In this document: positions 42,298-53,389 of the stretch, piece after piece | Position numbering within the stretch: position 1 is the stretch's first letter | Layout: every line of letters starts with the position of its first letter | Origin: Oscarella lobularis | Taxonomy: Eukaryota > Porifera > Homoscleromorpha > Homosclerophorida > Oscarellidae | Reading direction: 5' to 3' | Assembly: GCF_947507565.1 (NCBI RefSeq) | Contig: NC_089184.1 | Coordinates: forward strand, 2,418,001 to 2,482,000 | Length of the DNA stretch: 64,000 nucleotides | Program-made: the position numbers and the translations under genes | Notes under the pieces: generated by a model | What the model was told of the DNA's origin: nothing | Database searches by the model: none | Seen by the model: the letters and a program-made list of their open reading frames with translations, nothing else

Positions 42298-44865
42298 TGA
42301 TAGAAGCCGAGGCTAAGCGCTTGGAAGCGACTGCATTGAATTTAGATAGCTTCTTGCGTTACTTTTATCTGTCCCACCTCAAAGAAGATAAGCGACGCAA
42401 TGTTCATAACATCAGTCAGTTCATTCGTCTATCAATATTATCAACTATTGCGATCAGATTTTGCGTGCTCAGACCGCTTACAATGAGAGAGAAACATCGT
42501 GTATCTCTAACTTGGGAGTTGGATCTTGATGACGTGCGAGATGAGGAATCTCAAGAGGGTTATCTCCTTTTCAAGTGCTGTGCTGTCATGTCGTCGCGTG
42601 ATATTCCCAAGACGTCGTCGCAGATGCTGCGTTTCCGACAAATCCTCTCGATAAGAAGTTCAAAATCTCGAAAGCTATTAGGATTTTGAACGAACGCTCC
42701 CTCGTCCAACAGATCAGTAGTCCTGCATGATAATAACATGATTGTCACCTTTTCTATGCATCATTTAATTCAAGCAAGCATGCTATAACGAATGGTCGAA
42801 TGCACAGAAGATTTTGCCAGCGTTCTCAAATCCGTAGCAAAGGCGTTACTTGAACGTCTTCCTCGCTTCACCGACAATAAGAATCATTTAAATAGTCTGA
42901 TTGTGCTCTCTCTCACTCCTCACATCTATTCTACTGTAGAAAAGATGCTTAGAATGGGGATACTCGACGAAGGAGTTTATCCAGGGCTCGTTGACTGCGG
43001 CTGTGGTTTAGCTGTTGGTTACGGGCACTACGAAGAGGCGGTCTATTTTAGTTCCCTTCGCGTTAATGCTTTTGAAGCAAACTCGACAGGATTTTGCGAG
43101 GAAGAAACCCGACGTCGAAGGCGAGAATGTAAGTAAGAATCGTTACGTAGATTTTATTTTTTATGAAGGTCTGCTTTAGATTACTATGGTTTGGCGTACA
43201 GTCAGTTTTGCTTGCGTAATTTCAAGGAGGTAGACGCGAACATTCGGCGATCAACTTCATAATCCCGCACAGGTCCTTATGTGTTTACCGGTATTACTGC
43301 AAAAGGTTGGTCGAATAAAGTGGAGTTATTAGCGCCTTAGGCTTTACTGGATCTTTAGTCGTAGAATTGGTTTTGCTGGCGCCAACTGCTCCATGGCTTT
43401 ACGTCTGAGGCCGAAAATACTCTTCAACAATTGCTCAGTTGTTTGGAATCTCTTGAAGCTCCAGAAGCAACCGATATCTCCTTTAATAGTACGAAGAAGC
43501 TCGATGGCCGAATCTCCTTATCATCCTTAATTGGTTTTCTAGTTTACTTACGACTTGCACAAGTCTATAAGATATTAGAGCTTTTTGATGATGAGCTCAA
43601 AGTCTTGCAAAAGGCTTTTCCTTCGAAAAAAGTGGGCTCTTTGATCCTGATCTTTCTCTTGCTAATTGTTAGTGAGCTGCGTTTCTTGCTATGACGATAC
43701 GTTTCGAATTATGTTTTCTTACCAGGTCACAAGAGTCTTGGTGTGAGTCTGAGAGCACACGATTTTCCAGAAAAGACTTTAGAACATTTGTTTGAAGCTT
43801 TGAGAATTTTTCAGGCAATAATTCCGGATTCTCACGTTGAAGTAGGAATGTGTGAGTCGAATATGATGACTTTGTCTGTGCACGTTTCTTTTTGCAGTGC
43901 GTTTTGAAATAAGCTTCAGCTTGTTGCAGGACGGTCTTTTTTCTCAGGCGTACGATTTCTCACCTGACGGTCTGTCAATCGTAAGGGCCGTTTGCACGCC
44001 TGAGGATCCCTGCGTTGCACTAGGTAAGAAGACGATCATTTATATTTTTGAAAGTTGACTTTACCTTTAGCACTCTACTATCACGGGCGAACGCTTTTTT
44101 CTTTTAAATAGATATAAAGAATCTATTGAATTTTTGGAAGAGAGTTTGTCTTGCTTTGAAAAAGGCCGCAGGCGCTTGATGCTCTCAGCGTGAAAGCACA
44201 CTGTATTTCGTATCAGAAAGGTCATTTGGCTACTACTGTTTATATTCAGGCCTTGCTATTCTTGGAAATGCTTTGTGTGAAGGGGAGTCGATCATCACTT
44301 GCTCAGAACGTAAAAGAAAACAAGCAATTCGTTGTCTGAAAGCGTCAATTGCGCTTTACACTCACCCTCATCCTGGTGGAAAATTTGAAACAGTGATGCG
44401 TATGCCATTGTATCTTTAGCTTTGATGCAGCGAGTTATTCACCTTCTTTCTTTATCTAAAGCTTGTGAGAGACTCGGTATAGTTTATCTAGCAATGGGAA
44501 AATTTGACTACGCGTTGGAATTTGCGGAAATGGCTTGGAGCGCCGTTAGGAATCGCCCCACTGTGAGAATATTCCGTGAGCTGCGCAATCTTTCCAAGCC
44601 GGCTACAGTCATTTTTCTGATATTTTTTGTGAAGTGCTTCCCTTGTACGTGAACTGCTTGTGTGCGAAAAAACAGTTCGGCAAAAGCGAGGAATTGCTGA
44701 TGAGATTTAGGGAAGATACCAAGTATCTGCCTCCGGAGCATCAAAGTATAAAGTCATGTGAGTGTAAATTATTTACTTGCCAGACTTTTTCAATTCACTG
44801 ATTAATTGTACTGTAGTGCAATTGGCTGAAGCTGTTCACAACCAATTTAAGTTCGAATGGGCTTA
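42298..44865 (+). pseudogene. 5'-truncated, frameshifted second copy of the NB-ARC-TPR gene
   Basis: Begins abruptly at 42298 with sequence matching 34786 of the first copy (ATAGAAGC...GCTTGGAAGC) and follows it through the winged-helix and TPR exons to the terminal LAEAV exon (stop 44863-44865). The Death domain and nucleotide-binding site are missing. Several frame changes interrupt it (near 42430-42470, 42607 and 42727, where an extra stop also appears). The GC-rich 170 bp between the transposon and the breakpoint is of unknown origin. Confidence 0.85.
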
Positions 44866-44994
44866 ATTAATTCACGACGCGAAGACGTGCATATTGAGCT
44901 CTATGAGCAGACGTCTGAAATTTGCTAGCCATTTATTTTCTACACAATATTTTCGACTCTTTATTTGTGTGCTATTTGTTACCCTTCCTAAAGA

Positions 44995-45303
44995 TGTGAT
45001 TCATGTGTAATTATAAATACGCCATGTGCCTTCGAAATACACATACTCGAACACTGGATATGGCTGATGCAGGATAAATGGCGACTACATTTGTTCAACG
45101 ACTTGCTCTTATCTGGAACGACATTGTAGTTCTATAAGTGGGAGTACCTATCTGACGATTCGTGAATCACTGCACAGAGCAAGAAAATAAATTCCATCTT
45201 AGGCTTGGTAAGTCAAGGGCTAACCTAGATGAACTTTTGGAGCCATGACTGTTGATTTGTCGATTTTCGCACGCTGAAAGGTTTCAGTCCACCTAAACAT
45301 CAC
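44995..45303 (-). pseudogene. Fragment of the DDX60-like gene (copy of 28327-28638)
   Basis: Long stretches match the helicase gene in the same order and orientation, for example TATAAATACGCCATG, CTATCTGACGATT and TTTCAGTCCACCTAAACATC. Intron sequence is included, so this is a DNA-level duplication. Frames are broken. It directly follows the NB-ARC pseudogene copy. Confidence 0.85.
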
Positions 45304-45784
45304 GAAATGTAGCTACACAGACTACCAAAACGTACTGCCAATAGAATATCTCTTGATTAAATTATTTACATAGCTCAAAACGAATTTATATCAGCGTATC
45401 GCTTAATTAGTAACGTTCACAAACCGAAAGAGAGGGAAAGGGGCCCCTTAATTAATTCGTCTTTCTCTGTCTACTCTCTCACACTTCAGATTCTTGCGTT
45501 CGTCGCACGCCACCATTCCTAATTTGTCCAATTGATCTTTAGCGGTCTATTTGGCGAGGCCGGATCAAAGATTTCGCTGCACAAATCCGCTCTTCTGCGA
45601 AGAAACGTGAATTGCTTCACCGAGAAGACACGTCGACGGCCGTGACGATAAGGGCCGTATATTCAACGAGGAACCAAAAGGCTTAATTAATGCAGAAGTT
45701 TACGTGAAACAGCCAAAGCACGTACGCCAAAGAAAAGATTACTGCGCGTGCGCACTGGTTGTTAGAAACAAGAACGTCAGAGAA

Positions 45785-48700
45785 ATGGCGTGGCTTCGTC
45801 AATTACTTCGCACGAACGACTCCCCTGACGAAGACTCTCAAGCTATCTCACCCGAGAAACGGTTTTTGCATGAATGCGCGTTGATCGACGATCATCTTCA
45901 TCTCTTCGGTGGCTACGATGGATCAAAATGCTTTCCCCGCAATGAAATCTTTGGGATAAATGTTCGAAGAGAGGAAAAGAAGTGGATCCGTCGATTCACC
46001 CGAGGTCGAACGATTCCTCCGCCTTGTTTTGGAGCACGATGTGTTGTCATGGACAAGCTGATCTACTCATACGGGGGATGTTCAGACAAGGCTCGCTACC
46101 TGGGTATCGTATATCGTCTCGATCCGAAGAAAATGGAATGGATCGAAGTAGCAACGCCTATCGGAGGAAAGAAACCCCACGAACGCTCACACTGCTGTTT
46201 GTGTTCGATTGGATCAAGAATGGTCATGTTTGGGGACAGAGCGAAAAGATCATTCCTCGTGAACAACTCCAGTCTGGGGCTGCTCAGGAAAGATGCCACT
46301 GGAGTAATGATATTTATGAATTTCGACTTGAAGAGGGAAATGAAAAAGGTATGTAGATTTGATATCAATTTGACAATAATTTGAAATATAAACTAGGAAT
46401 GTGGTTGGATTTGGAATTAAGTGGAGCACGACCAAAACCACTTTTGGTGCTGCCATGGCAACCATTGACGAGCATCGAGCATTACTTCATGGAAGGGACG
46501 CGGAGAAAGAAAATCACTCTATTTTAATAAATTTAAATCGAAAAGTAGACCTGCGTAGGTAAATTTAAATACTGTTTAACAATGTTTTTAGTCGTGGACG
46601 ATCGTTGATTTCAATGTGAAACCGTCACCTAGACGAGACCATACAATTTCTCAATTAGTTGCACAAGGATTGGAAGACGAATCAATTTGTCTTCTCGTTG
46701 GTGGTGAAATGCTTGACGAAACAAATTCAGACTACGTTTACGTTCTGGATTGTGACAATTTCATTGCGTATCAGGTTGCTATAATTTTATTTTCATTGAA
46801 TATTTATTGATTATTAGTTTATAGATGGACGTTGATCCACCACAATTAGGAAAAGTTGCGCGTCACACATGTCATTGTGTGCAGAACAAAGACAGAACTA
46901 CAGACGTCTTTGTCAGTGGAGGACTCGATTGGGATTGGTCACCTAGGCCAATTTTGAGCGGGTTTCGTTTTGGTAAATAAATTCTAACATCTTTAGTGAC
47001 GTTCCATGAATCGTGTTTTCAGACTGGAAGAACGACCCGTACATGAAAATTAAACAAGAAAGTCTCTCATCGAGACGGGCGTCAGTTCGTGCATCAAGTT
47101 CATCTCCGCCTCTTTCACTTCCAAGAGGGAGAGGAGATAGTAAAATGATGCAACGCGAACTGGAACATTTGCGAAGAAGGTGCTCTGAATTGACCGAAGA
47201 AAAAACGCGTATCAGGTTAATTATTATGTTGTATAAGATTGTAATAGATATCGTGTATTTCAGAAATGAACTGGCATCTGCCCAGCGTCTTCTGCACGGT
47301 AAAGACAAAGAAATCACTCAAATAAGGTTAATTAATATTGCAGATGTTGTTGACATAGATTTTGAGTATAAATATGTGAAATAACGTTATTTTTGGGAAT
47401 TTCAGAGAACAACTGACCTCGTCTCATCGTCTTGTTGAGCGTAAAGACGGAGAAATGGATCAGATCAAGTCATTTATTGATAGTAGTGAATGATGTGTTG
47501 TCAGCTTTTAATTATAGGCAAGAATTGGTTTCTTTCCAGAGAGAAGCATCTTTAGCCCAACGTCTTGGAAGACAAAAAGATGAACATATTGCTTCTATTG
47601 GGTAGCAACGAAATAAGTCGATTTAGTCGATAATTGTGTATTGGGGAATTTCTAGACGACAACTGGCCACTTGTCAACGTCTTGCACAAGACAAAGACGG
47701 AACAATCGCTCATATCAGGTCATTGAAAATAATTCCTAATAAATAAAGAATGAAAGAAATAATTGCTGCTTAATTTCCTATTTTTTAGAGAGGAACTCGC
47801 GTCGTGTCAACGTCTTTTAGAGAAAAGAGATGAAGACATTTTTCTTATCAGGTATACGAAACAAATTTCTAATGTATAAAGGAAAAAATTATTTTCTAGC
47901 TTGCCTAAAATTAGCATTTTGAATAAGCAACTTTTGTATTTTTAGAAGGGAACTTGAAGCAGCTGACAATCGTGTAGATTGTCAAAACGAACAGATTGTG
48001 TCAATCAGGTTTTTTACGAAGCCTAATAATGATATGTCTAATCTTTTTCGATTGTAGAAGAGAATTGGCCGTTTCATTGACACGCTGCCGAACACTGGAG
48101 GCATCTCGCGACGAAATGAAGCGACGCCTTGACGAATTCACCGACGTATTGAACATTAATCAAGTTGAAATTCAAGTCACTGATCAAGAACTAGGTTCAG
48201 GAGCATTTGCAAGTAGGGAGAGATAGATATATGAAAATATATTACGATATTTTGCAGGTGTTTCTATTGGCCGATGGCGCGGAGTGACCGTTGCTGTCAA
48301 AAAAATTCACAACCTCATTGCCGATCAACGGAACATGGCAATGTTCGAACAGGAAGTTCTCGTTTGCACTCGACTTCGTCATCCTAATATCATGACCGTT
48401 TGCGGCGCGGTGATGGCCGAAGGAGTTCCTCTTCAAATGGTCATGGAATTACTCGAGGGATCGGTCGGTGAAGTCATCACAGCCGCTCACGCTTCCGGGC
48501 CTTATTTGACCATTTACGAGCAGCTGTCTATTGCCTTGGACATGACGTCAGGAATCGGGTATCTTCATCAGATTCGTCCTCGTCCTTATGTCCATGGAGA
48601 CATTCGCCCGTCTAATTGTCTCGTCACAAGAGATATGAAAGTGAAAGTAGGTGACTTGGGGGCAGCTCATCTCATAGAGAGTTCTCTCTCCGCTGGCCCA

Positions 48701-49084
48701 CTCAGTCCTCCTTATCTCGCTCCAGAAAGAGCGCCGCGTACTGACGGCACTGCCGCTTCGAGCACGTTGAGCAGTGACGTGTATAGCGTGGGCGTGTCGC
48801 TTATTGAAATTTTCACGGGTGCAGGTCCTATTCCCGAAGTAAGACAGACTCAATTGGACGTTCTTAATAATCGTCCCAATTTATTCATGCTCTGCTCTCG
48901 TTTGATTGATTGTGACCCGGCCAATAGACCCTTTGCACAATCATGCTTCGAAACGCTGTCAACTGAATTTAATGAGATTAAAAGTCGCATGGCAGCGCTA
49001 GACATAATCGCTTCAAGCCGAATGGTAAAGGGCGTGTTTGAGAGGGACAATCACAAAATCGTATTTCCGTATGCTTTGTATTAG
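45785..49084 (+). CDS. Kelch - coiled coil - protein kinase (TKL-like)
   Basis: The ATG at 45785 opens several Kelch blades (HLFGGYDGSKCFPRNEIF, YSYGGCSDKARYLGIVYRLD, LLVGGEMLDETNSDYVYVLD). From 47031 the protein becomes a coiled coil, encoded by a 2-2-phase exon series at 47264-47326, 47406-47468, 47518-47601, 47656-47718, 47789-47851 and 47946-48008, then 48058-48212. Five of these are exactly 63 bp. The kinase domain fills 48258-49084: glycine loop GSGAFA, Lys in VAVKKI, catalytic loop YVHGDIRPSNCLV, metal loop GDLGAA, then YLAPER and SDVYSVGVSLIE. HGD replaces HRD and DLG replaces DFG, but the catalytic Asp and Lys are kept. Two one-base frame changes (run of four G near 46230, and near 46437) interrupt the Kelch part. 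Confidence 0.8.
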
Positions 49085-49146
49085 CAAAACAGTTTTTGGT
49101 ATGTTTTGCGTATTGATGTATGAGTGAGACAATTTTTTACATACTG

Positions 49147-49800
49147 TGCCTTTACACACAAGTAAACCGGGAACTTCCGATCACGTGCGCAGCATTTTCT
49201 CCCATATTTCTGCTCCGGGAAGTCGATCAGGAGAACATGCATCGCTGCGACGTATTCGAATGCGTATTTCGGAGCTTTTTGTACCTAGAGGGAGCCATAT
49301 ATTTCGCCCAGCAAGCGCGTGAGACGTCGGGAAGTGTTACGAGTTCCGGCGAATCGCTTTTTAGATTTGTCGTGGAAATATGCTAAGCATTTTTTACACA
49401 GTGCAGTGTGTTCTTTCTTTTAAGTACTGAAGACGGTCGAATTTTGAAGCTTGAGCCATCGATTGAATGTTCTCTCAATGGGCTTTTGAAGCGGACGGTC
49501 TTCGACAGGAAACGTATGGACGACTCAGATGGTATAAATAATTGAGTTTGGTTGCGGAGGCTCGTAAAAGTGTTCCTTTTTTCCTTCTCTTGCAGATTCA
49601 TGGCATCACGCTCGTTCAGTTTCTATGCTGAAGATCTGCTGGACGTATCTCGTGTCGTTTCATTCTCTAAAAGTAAGCAGACTAGCCACTTTTTAATTCT
49701 TCGGCAAATCCAGTCTTTTTTGTAGTTCTGGAGCTCGTGACTGAGAGGAGAAAACAACAGGAACGTGATGGAGAACAAAAAAAGACATTTTTAACCGCTT
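49147..49800 (+). CDS. Possible unrecognised multi-exon gene
   Basis: Three open stretches separated by intron-like sequence follow the kinase gene: ITCAAFSPIFLLREVDQE and onward (49159-49383), TEDGRILKLEPSIE and onward (about 49424-49530, with GT donor) and a third near 49597-49671. Composition is protein-like, but phases could not all be reconciled and no domain was recognised. It could be a decayed gene. Confidence 0.25.
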
Positions 49801-49956
49801 AAGGGTCCTCTCGTAACTTCTCATTTTCAATTTCTACTTCTTTTTTTCACAACCAGGATATGGCACACTTCAAGCTGTTCTCGATGCTGTGAACCAATCT
49901 CTTGGAATTTTAGGGATGCTCTTTTTCTGGACTGTCATCTGCTCCCAAGACCCTCC

Positions 49957-50300
49957 GAGGCCAACGAGGTGAAAGAGGCCTTACCTCTACAGCAGGGGCC
50001 GAAAGAGTTGGCTTCCCCACTATGGTGAGACGCGGTGGGTCACAATAGCGGTCCCCTTGGATAACACGGGTGGCGGACTCACATCCGAGGACGCTTCACT
50101 CCCAAGGCTATCTCCGAGGCCACTTGAGGATAAAGAGGCCGCACCCCGTGCTTCGTGGGTCAACCGAGGCTCCGGACTCCGCTCATACAGGGGGCGTGGG
50201 TGAATCGCCCCCTAGACCAAAGACGCCGGGAGGACGTTATTTTTCATTCTTGCATGACTTCCGGATTTTTTCCGGGTTTATTTTTAAAAAAAAATTGAAG
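49957..50300 (+). mobile_element. Dispersed non-coding repeat, copy 2 (partner at 2500-2875)
   Basis: Shares GACGCGGTGGGTCACAATAG and GCGGTCCCC plus CACATCCGAG with the copy near 2.6 kb. Like it, it ends with a CTTCCGG segment and an A-rich stretch (50286-50297). No coding potential. Confidence 0.55.
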
Positions 50301-50950
50301 CAATGTTTGACATTTTGTTTCGTCGCGGCCTAGCTAGACTCGACGCGCGTGCATACCCCTTCCGTCCCCCTCCAACTACATTCATGCACTAAAAATATAA
50401 AAAATTAAAATTCGTTTGAGAAATAGCAGTCAATGCTTCTAGCGAATTCGCTGCCTTCGATAATCTTCCTAAGATTGACACCGTCCGACCTCTATAACAA
50501 ACTGCAAGGGAACAACGTAAACTTCACCAAAAAAATTGAATGAATTTTTCTCCTTTCAACTGCTCCAATACTCTTTTGCAGAGTCTCGCCTCAGCAATCG
50601 ACCTAGAATATTGTTACATTTAAATCACCTAAAAAACTACATTTTGTGTAGAATGTATAACAGTTCAATCTACAAAAGGTAAAACCAATTTTAAGTTAAT
50701 CAGTATGAATAATTATACTGAATGTATATCTGTATATTCTGTTGCTAGTCAGCATACATATGCAGATATCCTAGCCAAACAGCAAGCAACATAAGAACGA
50801 GCAGCTGCTCAGAACATAAGGGAGCCCTCTAGCTGCACACTTTTAGGAGCCCCCAAATGGTTTTCCCTTTGGGCGTTGCAAAAACTTCTATCGTTACAGC
50901 TTACTTATCATATTTGTAGATGCATCAAGGACAATAGTAGCTCTAAAGAA
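50301..50950. other. A/T-rich intergenic stretch
   Basis: No gene, RNA or clear repeat was recognised here. Confidence 0.4.
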
Positions 50951-50954
50951 ACGC

Positions 50955-51962
50955 TTGTTTGGAGACGATCGTTCTAGAAAGGATCTCCCGCTCATTAGCA
51001 GCTCATTAACCACTAAACGAGACGAAGCGTACCTATTTCGCTGCAGAAACTCCTCGTTGGTGATCCCGGCGAGACAGCTTTGCCAAAAACCGCTCAATAG
51101 ATGCTTCGATGTGAGGGGTGTCCCGCAGGGTTCCAAACTTGGACCCCTGTTATTTAATTTCTACACTGCTGATCTTCCTGATGTTGTTCCCTCTGATTGC
51201 TCTATCATTCTATATGCTGACGACGCTTGTCTCTACACGTCTAACAACTCTCTTGCTGGTGTTGTTGAAAGTCTGCAAGCTGGTGTTAACAGCATTTCCA
51301 ACTGGTATCGGGAAAATCTGATGTCTCTAAATGGAAAAAAATCGAATCTCGTTCTCTTTCCGAAATTCCGAAATAAGCTTTGCCTTTCCAACTACAAGCT
51401 CAAAGTTAATAGTGCTCAGCTATTGCCTTCGCCGTCCGCAAAATATCTAGGCATCTTTTTCGATTCACAGTTAAACTGGAAAGTGCATGTTGATTCGGTT
51501 ATTCGGAAAGTTAGTCGGAAAATTGGTGTACTTTATCGTTGCTATCGTTTTTTAAACACTGCCGCCAGACAAGCTCTGGTAAAGTCGGTCATTCAACCTG
51601 ATATGGATTATAGAGCAGTGATTTGGAACAACGACTCAGCTCAAGTTACAAATCGCTTAAATCGGATTGAGAAGAGATATTTCCGCGTTTTGGAAGGTTT
51701 ATCGTATCGAGATCGTACAAGCATGGTCGGTGGAGTTTCTTCCCTGCTGAGCAAGTTGGAACTTCGCTCAGTGCAATATAGGCATCTACTTCATCTAGGT
51801 CGATTTTTTCATCGAAGTATCCATTCTAGGGCTCCTAAACCCATTTCAGACATCTTTGTTAGCAAGAATAAGATACCTATCACACTCGTCTTGGAGACAC
51901 TGATTTATTCCTTGCCCGTCCTAATACAGAAGCTTTGCGTCAATCTTCAATATTCGTGGTAG
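50955..51962 (+). pseudogene. LINE reverse transcriptase, C-terminal half
   Basis: The frame contains the RT motifs RGVPQGSKLGPLLFN (about 51108) and LYADDACLY (catalytic YADD, about 51210), followed by the thumb-type region SNWYRENLMSLNGKKSNL. The stop is at 51960-51962. No endonuclease domain or RT motifs before GVPQG remain, so the element is dead. The first roughly 45 codons before RGVPQG do not look like RT and may belong to the insertion target. Motif style fits the Jockey/CR1-type branch, without certainty. Confidence 0.85.
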
Positions 51963-52243
51963 AAAGATGTGGAATTCCCTACCGTCCAGCATTTGATCGG
52001 TTGTTGATCTTGTCATCTTTAGCTTTCTGTTAAAGACGAATCTCTCAAATTAGAAGTTCAACAGTTTATTTTAAGATAGTAATATAATTTATGCTAATTC
52101 AGAGTTAGATAGATAGATCAGAACTGTGGCTTGTGGCTTATTATAGATAGATAATTCATGTACGGTGCCAGGAAGACCAACCATTGTGTTGATGGCTCTT
52201 CCGTACTAAAATAAAGCATCATCATTATCATCATCATCATCAG
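51096..52243 (+). mobile_element. 5'-truncated non-LTR retrotransposon (LINE) with ATC-repeat tail
   Basis: The segment holds the C-terminal half of a reverse transcriptase, then a 3' UTR ending in AATAAAGCATCATCATTATC and further ATC units to about 52241. Loss of the 5' part and a simple-repeat 3' tail are typical of target-primed LINE insertions. Confidence 0.8.
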
Positions 52244-53069
52244 GAAGAACGTTATCCGGGTCTTCTCTTGTAAAGCTAACCCATAGATGGCTAACCAGCA
52301 GCTCCAGCAGCACCAGGGATGTCATAAGCCGATAGATATAAAAAATTTACCTTGTTTTCATGATTTTCTTTCGTTTTCATTAAAAGTAGGGCTAGTCTCC
52401 TGTTGTGTTCCTCACTCCAAGAGGGAAATTGCATGGTTTGCATATAGTTAATTAACGGGTTTTTCTGTTTCCCGGTATCTTATTTATAAAATAAAATCAC
52501 TGGAGTCTTATGACACAATCTGGTGACGCTGGTCATAGTGAACCATCTCATTCTGATTTCGTCTTTCTTGTTTGGAGAGGATTCCTTAACGTAATAACAC
52601 GGGATATCGGCCAGCGATCATTTCTTGGCTCCAATTGCATTTTCCAAAAAATCAGAGAAATTCTGCCAGATTTTTTATTCATTCTTGGCAGCCGCAGTCG
52701 CTAGTTTTGCAAAATGTGCGTTTGCAGCTTTGGCCTGAGGTGATCGACAAAAAAAACTAATTTATTCTTAATTAATTAATTAACTAATCTGGTTACCTCC
52801 AAGTTTATGTAAAGTTGCAAATCACCAGCATGTGACATTATGTGTAATCTAAATTTTATTCAGAGTCGTTGATTAAAAAGTGCTAGTGATTGATGCATCC
52901 CGGATTAAACCAGAACATCGTACACAATACGCCTAACAAAAACCCGCAAGGTCCTACCTTCTCTTTGCTTAAGTTTTCTCTGCAACGGTCATGACGACCT
53001 TTAGGATATACTAGCTGTTGTACTCTCCTTTGCAGAAGTCGAGTCAAAAGGTTTTGAGTCCGTTCTCCA
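52244..53069. other. Intergenic stretch, nothing recognised
   Basis: A/T-rich with a TTAATTAATTAATTAA tract near 52769. No exon or RNA gene was seen. Confidence 0.4.
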
Positions 53070-53077
53070 AAGCAAAC

Positions 53078-53377
53078 CAGTGGCGTAACCAGAAAATTAT
53101 TTTAGGGTGGGCACACGGGGGTCTGGGGGCGAAGCCTGCAGCCGCTTTAGGCATGAGGGCGTGGTTAATAAAATGTACATTGCTCAAATGTATCACTACA
53201 AAGAAGAATTTGCATACTGGTTATGCTTGTTAGAGCTACAACGTTACCTTAGACGATATAATAGCAGAATTTTCCTTTCAGATTATAACAGGTGAATAAC
53301 TTTATTTTCCATTTATACTTTGAAAAATTTTCGGGTGGGCCTAGCCCACCCGGGCCTACCCACTGGTTACCCAACTG
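53078..53377. mobile_element. hAT-type MITE, 300 bp, with 8-bp TSD
   Basis: The terminal repeat CAGTGGCGTAACCAG (53078-53092) has its inverse CTGGTTACCCAACTG at 53363-53377 (13 of 15 match). The flanks carry a perfect 8-bp duplication AAGCAAAC (53070-53077 and 53378-53385). CAG ends with 8-bp duplications are the signature of the hAT superfamily. No transposase is present. Confidence 0.85.
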
Positions 53378-53389
53378 AAGCAAACGGCT

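Noticed and set aside
50894-51136. 80-codon minus-strand frame at the LINE 5' boundary
   Set aside because: Antisense to the LINE insertion and its flank, with no recognisable domain.
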